DNA from: a virus
Direction: 5' to 3' (one strand)
Virus record (IMG/VR): IMGVR_UViG_3300004448_000083
Span: 1 to 30,507 of that record
DNA length: 30,507 nucleotides
The notes below the pieces were generated by a model that saw only the letters and a program-made list of their open reading frames with translations, was not told where the DNA came from and made no database searches. Numbering within the stretch: the first letter of the stretch is position 1; each line of letters starts with the position of its first letter. A program made the translations under genes and the position numbers. Of the stretch, positions 1-8,500 are shown one piece after another.

Positions 1-691
1 TTCTGGCGCAAAATGATTTTCGACGCTTTGCTTTCTTTGAACCGGGTTTCAATTTACTCGGCTTGGTAGTGACTGGTGGCTTTAGATTAGCACCTTCTTC
101 ACGTTTGGCCTTTGCTCGACCCTTCGCATTCAAGCCGCCTTTTCGACTGTGCTTGTTTGGATTATAGCCGTGAAAAGGCTTATCTTTCTTTTTGGAGATT
201 AGTGCTTTTACTAATGTTCCGCAAGTGGCGCAACCGCATGACTTTTTAACGCCTTTAATCGGAACGCAATTAGGAACACTTCGGCCATTTTTCATCTTCA
301 TACCGACTTGCTCATAGCCATTCCAACAAGGATCACCGTTGCGCTTTTTCTCGATATTTGAGCGAAGAATTGTATAATTTTTATTGTTTCTTTGCGAAGG
401 CTTAGTGACTCTTTGACTACCGAAAGGTGTTTTTACAGTATTGCATCTTTTACAAGGTATTGCTTGTCCTTCACCATTGCATTCGGCGCAAGAATGGCGA
501 CCGGCTTCTGCATCTGGTGTCGGCTTTTTAACTCGGTTTATTTCTGTTTTTAGAAAGGAAAAGCCAATATCAAAAGCGGATTTGTTCAACGACCCAAGAG
601 CGTGTTTCTTACCGCACTTATTACAAAGAAGGGTTGTGTTTTTGCCCCTACCGTGAGGGACTAAACGATTTTGGCAATTAGGGCAATCCAT
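1..691 (-). CDS. Multi-zinc-knuckle virion-associated protein, 3' end cut by window edge
   Basis: An open frame starts at ATG 691 and runs without a stop off the left edge (230 residues visible). The start is preceded by GAGATGA at a 4-nt spacing and lies 9 nt after the preceding stop. Visible Cys pairs are CPNC (3-6), CNKC (23-26), CAECNGEG (68-75, DnaJ-like CxxCxGxG), CKRC (80-83) and CGCATC (152-157). Residues 120-144 carry DPCW..GY..VGMK and VPNCVP. Residues 185-230 carry GGLNAKGRA, NLKPPV and RRKSFCAR at the edge. I recall the last two motif blocks from structural or virion-associated proteins of marine phages; the final block resembles the family I remember as DUF6321, but I could not check that. 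The C-terminal half is very basic (Lys/Arg-rich), which fits nucleic-acid or virion-interior binding. The function is unknown. The reading frame is certain; the role is inference. Confidence 0.82.
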   Translation of the reverse strand, partial: MDCPNCQNRLVPHGRGKNTTLLCNKCGKKHALGSLNKSAFDIGFSFLKTEINRVKKPTPDAEAGRHSCAECNGEGQAIPCKRCNTVKTPFGSQRVTKPSQRNNKNYTILRSNIEKKRNGDPCWNGYEQVGMKMKNGRSVPNCVPIKGVKKSCGCATCGTLVKALISKKKDKPFHGYNPNKHSRKGGLNAKGRAKAKREEGANLKPPVTTKPSKLKPGSKKAKRRKSFCAR

Positions 692-700
692 AATTTCATC

Positions 701-820
701 TCAATAAGGTTTAGTCCATTTTAAAGCATCTTCGATTAAACAAGTAGTGCATTTTGACGAATGAGCCTGTGCCTTCTTGCACCGCCTACATACTGTCTTA
801 TATCTAATGCTTGCGGGCAT
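701..820 (-). CDS. Small Cys-rich (zinc-finger type) protein, 39 aa
   Basis: This is a 39-residue protein with CRRC (11-14) and CTTC (24-27), a four-Cys arrangement expected to bind one zinc ion. The frame is open further upstream (to 925), but that part overlaps the preceding Cys-rich gene in another frame and looks non-coding. I chose ATG 820 because it lies two bases after the preceding TAA (825-823). No clear Shine-Dalgarno sequence is seen, so translation is probably coupled to the gene before it. The neighbours on both sides are also Cys-pair proteins. The function is unknown; it could be a transcription or nucleic-acid-binding accessory, or a small virion component. Confidence 0.6.
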   Translation of the reverse strand: MPASIRYKTVCRRCKKAQAHSSKCTTCLIEDALKWTKPY

Positions 821-822
821 TT

Positions 823-1038
823 TTATTCTAATGTTGTGCTTGAAACGAGTATAGTGGAGATCATATCGGTTTTTAGCCTCGGTCGTGCGCCTTCCCATAT
901 ATTGTCGCATAAAGGACACTGCCATAAAAAAACTCGGTCGCGATTGCCCGCATAAAACCCATTGATTCTAATTGCCAAAACATTTGTTTCACATGAAGGG
1001 CATGTTTGAGAGATTTTGTTTCGGTATTTTTTAATCAA
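823..1038 (-). CDS. Small zinc-ribbon protein, 71 aa
   Basis: The 71-residue protein has CPSC (13-16) and WQCPLCDNIW (39-48), a two-knuckle zinc ribbon in which aromatic residues flank the second Cys pair. The start is TTG at 1038, placed by GAGGTG (1044-1049) and a 5-nt spacer. It begins 9 nt after the stop of the tail-tip protein to its right, so it is still in the late operon. Zinc ribbons of this size in viruses are often nucleic-acid or protein binding. Nothing here fixes a role. A non-ATG start and short length leave some doubt on the exact N-terminus. Confidence 0.7.
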   Translation of the reverse strand: MIKKYRNKISQTCPSCETNVLAIRINGFYAGNRDRVFLWQCPLCDNIWEGARPRLKTDMISTILVSSTTLE

Positions 1039-1047
1039 TCAAACACC

Positions 1048-2199
1048 TCATGCGTGGTGGCACGAATGAACATAAGTTAAGTGAATATGAGTCAAAGAGG
1101 GTGCGGCAGTGGCCCAACCAGAAGGGGCCGCAATAGTGATTTTATCGGCGGCGACCGTATAATCGACTCCTTGAATCAATGTCCTCGATAGGCCGCCAGT
1201 AGTGTTTGCATACATTTGAATGTTCACCAAATATCCCGGTTGCCCTGCTTCTTCACTGCGAAGAGGGGCGAAAAGAATTGTAGAGCCATAAACAATTTTG
1301 CCTGCTGTTAATGACGAATAGGTTCCCTCCCACCGAGAAGTGCGGTGAACAGGTGTCAATTGATATGAACCTCCGCCACCAGCCAATGTTCCACTGCCTT
1401 GATCTCCTTGAAAGAACAAATGTGTTTGCCCTGAACCATGTTCGACTCCACCGTGAAATCCAGCAGGGTCGCGAGCGTAAAGGTGGCCTAAACCAGTGAT
1501 AGGCAAATTAGCCGCATTGAATCCAGCAATGTGATCGTTGCGGATATGCGCCGCCGAGCCATTTGAATGAATTTGTTTTGCTAAAGGATAAGGGCCGGGT
1601 CTAAAGAATACTCTTTTGTCTTCAACACCAACAATTACTACTGCGGTTGAACCCTTTCCGACACGGATGGATGCTAAAACAATTGATTGCTGATTTAGAT
1701 GTGCCGAGGGAGATGAAGGAAATAGCCCCGAAGCAGTATCTACAAACGACCCGTAAATCAAACCAATGTTGTTATTTTTAGTTGGATCGATATAGACGAG
1801 CATTATTGCTTCTTCGTTTGCACCTGATGGATTAGAGATTGCCGAACCCGAATGGGTGCTGTCGAGATTGGCAGTGTTGGATGAAACGGTATATGTCGTT
1901 TGAGATACGGAATAAAACATGCCATCTAAACAAACGGTTCCAGCATCAACAATTACTTGATTTGCCGAGCCAAGCGAGCCGACTAAACGAACCACGCAAT
2001 TGCCGGTATTCGCATCATTTCTGGCAGTGTTATTGTAAGCACTCATTGTCACAGGAACAATGCCGTTCAAGAATCCTCTTTCGACAAAATTAGTCAATGT
2101 GGGGCTTGTTAAAACATCGGTGTCTCTCAAACCGTCTGCTTGGTATGACACGCCAGTAGCGGTCTTCAAGTGTCCTTCGGCAAGGTTTGTATTACCCAT
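1048..2199 (-). CDS. Putative tail-tip / baseplate or receptor-binding protein, 383 aa
   Basis: The 383-residue protein starts at ATG 2199, overlapping the preceding TAA by one base (TAATG), with GGAGGTG upstream. Residues 1-190 are beta-rich; the pattern around 12-110 (QADGLRD, then FLNGIVPV, then VCLDGMFYSV) resembles baseplate or fibre-attachment proteins that present a 'value is defined' beta sandwich. Residues about 208-265 are rich in Gly and His (IHSNG, AAHIRNDH, GLGHL, FHGG, VEHG, THLFF), and the extreme C-terminus is again His/Cys-rich (HIHL, VHSCHHA). This suggests a metal-stabilised tip or fibre, as known for some phage spikes, but that is inference. It is the last large gene of the tail module, the usual place for receptor-binding or tail-tip proteins. 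Confidence 0.65.
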   Translation of the reverse strand: MGNTNLAEGHLKTATGVSYQADGLRDTDVLTSPTLTNFVERGFLNGIVPVTMSAYNNTARNDANTGNCVVRLVGSLGSANQVIVDAGTVCLDGMFYSVSQTTYTVSSNTANLDSTHSGSAISNPSGANEEAIMLVYIDPTKNNNIGLIYGSFVDTASGLFPSSPSAHLNQQSIVLASIRVGKGSTAVVIVGVEDKRVFFRPGPYPLAKQIHSNGSAAHIRNDHIAGFNAANLPITGLGHLYARDPAGFHGGVEHGSGQTHLFFQGDQGSGTLAGGGGSYQLTPVHRTSRWEGTYSSLTAGKIVYGSTILFAPLRSEEAGQPGYLVNIQMYANTTGGLSRTLIQGVDYTVAADKITIAAPSGWATAAPSLTHIHLTYVHSCHHA

Positions 2200-2540
2200 T
2201 ATCGCACCTCCATTAAAACATCAATGCGAACCTCGGTATTTGAGTCCTTTGTAATCGGTAAAAAGGTTGAACGAAACGCTGGCGTGTCTAAGGAGGTGTC
2301 GCCGTGTATTGCTAATTCCATTATTTCAGAAGAAGCGATTTGTTGAGTATCGAATAGAGCAGTGACCGCAATGGTTCGATCATCAATCCGTGTGACTTCA
2401 GGGGTGACTGATAATTGGCCGTTGCCAACGCCCGCATCTCTCGATGAAGAATTGCCACCGGATGAGCCAAGGCTTACACCTGAAATCAATGTTTGCAGGT
2501 GGTCGGTTAAAGCGGCTTTAATTGAATCTAAAATTGGCAT
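2199..2540 (-). CDS. Small tail-tip protein of unknown function, 113 aa
   Basis: The 113-residue protein starts at ATG 2540, directly after the stop of the giant hub protein (TGA 2543-2541). Its Shine-Dalgarno GAGGTGA lies inside the end of that gene. An N-terminal amphipathic helix (PILDSIKAALTDHLQTLISG) is followed by a Ser/Gly linker (24-36) and a beta-rich part from about residue 42 (LSVTPEVTRI, TIAVTALFD, EIMELAIHG, TEVRIDVLMEVR). It is sandwiched between the hub and the last tail-tip gene, so a small baseplate or tail-tip connector is likely. I do not recognise a family. Confidence 0.6.
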   Translation of the reverse strand: MPILDSIKAALTDHLQTLISGVSLGSSGGNSSSRDAGVGNGQLSVTPEVTRIDDRTIAVTALFDTQQIASSEIMELAIHGDTSLDTPAFRSTFLPITKDSNTEVRIDVLMEVR

Positions 2541-5500
2541 TCATTTCACCTCAAAGAACCGGCTCTTACTATTGCCGAGAGGCTTTGCTTTCTTATTGTT
2601 ATCGGCAACACCAATCCGACCTAAACCGCCGTCATATTTAGCCCCAATGATGAAATTTTGCTTGTTGTTGGTGCGAATATACATTTTGGCGACAGCGATT
2701 ATTTTGACTGAACCACTTAAAGAAATCTCATTTAATTCATTGGATTCCTTTGCCTTTCTCTTGCTATTGTCTTTTTTGCCTGTTGCCACTTGAATGTCCG
2801 AAAGTAGTCCTTCAATTCCTTTTTCATATTGAGCGATAATTAAATCGGTAGTCCCAAGAGATTGATAATGAGTTGCTTCAAAGACGGCGAATGTGCCTCG
2901 GATTCCATGAGTCGGCAAATCAATTTTAACCATGTCGCCGGGAATGATTGATGAGGCTTTGAGCAAACCATTTATTGTAATCAAAGGCGCACCATTTTCG
3001 GCCCGACTTAACAATGACTTGGCGATTCGCAGTGCTTCCTTATTTGTTTTCAATCCCGGCACTTCTTTCTTCAAAACCCTTACTAAATTAGAATTTGGAC
3101 TTGAGCCTGAAGCGGATCTCATTTTTTCCAAATCCTTCACTGTCACTTCAATTCTTTCGTTTTCAGCAACAATATCCCCTATAATCACGACTTGATTTGG
3201 TGAATCAAACATTTTACTTACTTGAATATCGCTCGCCCCGCTATCCAAACCAAGACGAATGTTTGTTTCTCTAAAGGTGCTACGAGAATAAATCATTGCA
3301 CCATTTTCTTCAACGACCAATTGCCTGCCATCCATTTCAGTCAATGACTTAATGACTTCAAGAATGTTTAAACCTTTGATATTGCGAGCCACATACTCTC
3401 CACTATGTTGTTTCATTAGGCTCAATACAGGGTTTGCGCCAATTTCATTTGAATACTTTGCCCCTTGGTTTTTGATTATGTCTGTTGAAGGATATGGTAA
3501 AAATCCAGCGATGTTTCCCGCCGAATCATTTAACAAATTCAAAGCCGCATCGGAGGTTCTAAGTCCAATGAAACCATATTGACCCGTCAATACCTCTCCA
3601 ATTGCTATTTCTTTTGAGATTAAGTCGCCATCAATGTTCCTAATAGCGATTACATTTGTTTCAGCATCAATGCCAGAAACCCGATATAATTTTTCATTTG
3701 AATCAATTAAATAAGGCGGGAATTCCCCATTTTCGGTTCCGATGTTATCTTGGATTATGCTTGAACGAATATATTCCTCGACAACGCCTCCGCCCTTGCC
3801 ATCAAACAATCGCAACGGCCTTTGAGATCCCATTATGAAATCGCTTGGACTGTATTCAAGTAGCCCACGATAGGATAGATTTGTTTTTGCCACCTTATTT
3901 GTCACATTGTCCCAATTTCTCCAAGTGAAGTCCGATATTTTGTTCAAGACAACGGCGTTATCAATTAAAGAAGGCGCAGTAGGCAGTGAAGGCGTAAATG
4001 ACCTTTTGTTTTGAATGGTTTGGGCTGTTGCTGTTCCATCGTTTAGGAACAAAACATCTCCGTGTTCGTATGAGGTAATCTCGTTGTTCACGCCTTTCAA
4101 AAGCCGCCCATCAACACTTGTGTAGGTCAATTTTCCGGTTTTACCAATTACCGAAAGTGTTCCTGAAGAGGGGAGACTTACTGTTTGTTCTAAGAGGTAA
4201 GTGCGAGATGTTGCACCGCCACCAGTAAAGGTTTGTAGAGCGACAACAGAAGGATAATCACGAAGCATTGTTTTTTGTTGTTGCATTTTGAACTCTTGAT
4301 CCCTCTTGGCATAATCGCCAGCATTACCCGTTCCATCTACCTCATAACTCGATTCCGATTGATACAAAACTTCGTTGCCACCCGATACTGTTGATTGAGA
4401 ATACCGAGCCTCTACCGCCGGAATAAACTCTCCCTGTTGCTTTCGGTTTGCATCGGATTTGAAGTGTTGTAGCATGTTTGCGGAGGGTATCAAGTGCCAA
4501 ACAGCCGTTTGGTCGTTTGCATCAGGCCATTCCATTTTCAAAGCACCGCTTGAAGATGCCAAAAAATCAATCGCCCCTAAATCACGATCTTGGTTTATCT
4601 CAAAAACACCGTATCTCTTGTCGCGTGTAAATGGTTGAAAACCTAATCCGCCGGTATTGACTGTGGAGGCATTTGCCCCCAAAACCCAACCATCGCTTTG
4701 TAGGTTTGAAGCCCAACCATACATTTTCAATGGTCGAACCAAGCGAACAACATAATCAATGTATTTTCTTTGTGGCTGGTGCGCTTGAGCGAAAGCCCCG
4801 TCAAGAACGGATTCATTGTTCAAAGACTCTTCAACACGGTTTAGATATGTCTTTCTTAGAATATACACGCCGCCCCACGCTGGCATATCAGCCGCACCAC
4901 GCACCGACCAATAATCCATGCCATGCGTTTGAGCATCGACTCGCACTGTATCATTTGAAACCGTAATTGGCCCCTTCGCCGCATTCCCATCTGGCGACCA
5001 ATAGGGGTATTCGTGACTCATAGCAACGGTAGGAGTTGTATAAAGAGATCCGGCGGCGGGATTTGAGCGAACACCAGTTGTCATACCTTGATGCCGACGA
5101 CTTGTATTATTGCCCCATGCGGGCAATACAGGGAACATTTGCCCTATTGCTAAATCGCTATGCAAGGATACTGATTTAGTGCCTGTGACTTGATAATCTG
5201 TTCTTTTCGCCGCATTTCTTTCGGATTCGGTTTCAATTACCATTCCAAGCCGAGGCTCGCCTCTCGACTGTATTTGCCGGTGATCGGATATTTCAGAAAG
5301 AGGGATAGGTGCGGCGGCATAAGCGTTTTTCAAACCCCAACCAGTGATAGGATAATGCGTATCGGAAGAATGGTTTGCTACTGCCGCCGCATTTTGGTGT
5401 AAAGCCGAACCTTTGAGCGAATAGTGTTCGCCCGCTTGTCCCAATCTACCTGCGCCTGCAATCAATTCTTGTTTGAACGCATTTGGCGACTCTTCTTGAT

Positions 5501-8500
5501 TGTATGTGAGCGAACCGGTAAATTGCACTAAATCAACATAAGGATCGGTTCCTTTGTTTTGAGGTATCATATTCAAAGCCGATTGAGAGTATGCGTGGGC
5601 GGTTGGCAATGTTTTGTCGTATTTCAAAGACAAATAGGCTTCGACATGTTGAATTTCAGTTGCCGATAAAGCCCTATCGTAAATGATTATTTCACCTATT
5701 TGACCTTTGAGGAAAAACGATGAAGGGACATTTCCAATCCCCACCGCATCAGCCGTTGATTTGTAGAAAGCCGCCGTTCCGGTTGCTTCTTGCGTTCCGT
5801 TTAATCGCAGGGTTGTAGTCGCAGTTGCACCCGCACCGTCGCCTCCACTAATGATACACGATACAATGTCGGCTCGATTTAATGCTAAATCGGTTGTTGA
5901 ACCTCTTTGAGTCCAACCGCTGTTTGAACCAGTCCAAAACGACCAACGGTTTGAACCAGACCATCTGGCGTATAAATTGTATCCCGATCTTGCGACAGGT
6001 GAACTTGAACGAGATTCAATAACACCTTGATGACTGTTGCCATCTGTGTCTGATGCGGCTACAACAAACATAGTCATTTGGCTTGGATTCAAAGCCGCAT
6101 CAAAAGCCGCCATCACTAATTGATCTCCACCGTCACAATCAACAACAGGATGGCTGTTAAAATCTCCATCGGATGCAACAAATGTAGGTTGAGATGATGA
6201 AGTGCCTTGAACAAATGTTCGACCGTTGCCGGTTGAATCGGCCCATTCGGTTATTGCCTCCCCATCCTTTAAATCTAAATCGCCCGCTTTAAGCCAAAGA
6301 ACAGTGCCGGAAATCGGTAATGTTGATGGCCGCACTTCTTGTTCTTTCAAATCCCAATGACCTGATGCAAGAGCAGTAGGGGTGGTTGTTCCGAATGTTT
6401 CTAATTTTAATTTGCGACCTATCCCCAACGGTTCGTCACTAATCGACAACGGCTTGTTTGTTGTTTTTGAAATCCCCATGAACTTGTTTGCTTCAACGGT
6501 TTCGCCGGAGAATACAAATCCAATTGGAGTTGATTTAGTGGCATTTATGGCTTTTTGCGTAGGAGTCATCCATTGAGAACCATGTGTTGTAGCATTAGGA
6601 ATATCATTCATTGTATCATGTAATCCTCCATCAAAACGCCCCTTTCCAAATACGCTCTCCATGCTTGCTGTTGTTTCGGTGGGTGTGCCTGCCAGCATGT
6701 CAAGTGCATCGGAGGTTGTTCTCGCCCCCCACGCACGAACCGGCAAATGTCGAGAATAGTTGATTGCTGTTGAGGGATTAACCAAATAATTGATTTTACT
6801 TGTAGCCACTCCATCGGAGTCGGTATCAATAGTGACTCTCGCACTGTCTTGGTTTGGATCTAAACCGTCACCAATTCCCTCCCCTCTTGTTTTTCTCATA
6901 GCGGCAGTCCCAAACAAATTCCCAACCGAATCAAGAATTTGCATGGTTCCTTCAGGTTCAGCCAAACCAGTGTGGCCCATCAACACTGCACCTGCTGAAC
7001 GAATCCCTTCGATATTCCCATGACCGGCGGCATTCAAACCATTGTAGCCATAATTCTGTCTCCACTGATTGACATAAAGCATCTCAAACGGTTTTGCATT
7101 TACAGCAAGTCCAGCAGTAGATTGATTAGAATAATTTCTCAAGAACAAGCCGTTTGTTGCAGGGTAATTTGTTGCTCTTGGCATTCCCGCTTCTCGATAG
7201 CGGAATGTAAGGTAATGCTCTCTTGAGGTTCCTAAAAGAGCAGGGTGGCTGTATTCGGCCAACCATGTGCAAAGGAACGCGTCGGGGGTTGCGCCAGTAT
7301 TTGTATCGGAGTCTTTCATTAGCCCCATGTCGGTATGTGCTGAAACGGTGTATGATGAGCCGCCATAAATAGGAACAGCCGCCATATTAAGCGAATCGGG
7401 GTCATGTAATATCAATGGCGGAGTTGTTGCCAATTCTGTTGCCGACCGAGGCACTAATACGCCTTCATTCGCCCCTCTTACAGACCATTGATTTACAGAA
7501 GCCGCAGTTGATGTCAAATAAGTAGCAGTGGGGGGTTCGGGCCTCCCGCCAATCATAGAAGGATTCCCCAATAAAAATCCATTTACCATGAATTCGCTTG
7601 CTGTGTTTGCCCTATTTGTCAAAGACAAAGAATCGGTCAAAGTCAAATGTGTGGGTCGTTTTACATTGTTAATTCCGGTTTCAACCAATGTTCCTTGAGA
7701 AACCTTTTCGGGAGAACCAGCAACCTTAGTGTATTTTTGTCCCGGCGCAATTAAATAATCTAAATTTGTTCGTGGTGCTATTGAAGAATAATGGGCTTTA
7801 TGATTATGCAAACGAGATCCGACAAGATGTTCAGTTGTAGGCAACCCATCTCCTGAAAAAGAACCTGCGTTTGTTGTATATCCACCAACGCCCTTTGTTT
7901 CCAAGGTGTCTAAATTAAATCGAGTAGTCGAATTAGAGGATTCGCCATTACCAAAACCAAAGTGCTTATTTTCGGTTTTGGCTTCAAACATAAGCGAATA
8001 AGATGAACCAAATGAACGATGCAATTGCCGTCTATGCGCCATTGGTGTTCCTCGATGACCCACAGGGCTTACGAAAGAATGACCTTGGCGGCCAAACCGA
8101 ATTCGATGATGAGGATATTTAGTGGCGGCTAATGTGCCGTTTGTTGTTTGATTTAGAACCGCGCCCCGTTCCGCATGGTCGCTCGCCCTATGCGCTGTAA
8201 AGAATCTGGTGCTACCGCTTGGCAGGCTGTTTAAATCGAGGCTTGCATTGTATTCAATGCCAGAAACTAATTCTGCACTACCATGACGGATTCTTTTACA
8301 GTGAAAAATTAGCATTCGATCATGCGTATCAAATTGCGACGGCTCATTATTTGCTTCAGGAACACCAGCCGGTCGAGGGTCGGGGGCCGCCAAGCCACCC
8401 ATGCCCCATGATTTATTCGACCATGCTTGAACCCTGTCGTGACCTGTGCGAACAAAGATTTCACCCGGTATCTCTTTGTCGTCGGGCAATTGAATTTGCA

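Noticed and set aside
821-925. Longer N-terminus for the 39-residue Cys-rich protein
   Set aside because: The extension overlaps the Cys-rich gene at 823-1038 in another frame, and ATG 820 sits right after that gene's stop.
2362-2793. 143-codon plus-strand open frame with Leu-rich C-terminal half
   Set aside because: It is antisense to the hub protein end and the 113-residue protein, both well supported with ribosome sites. Hydrophobic antisense frames are common opposite charged coding sequence.
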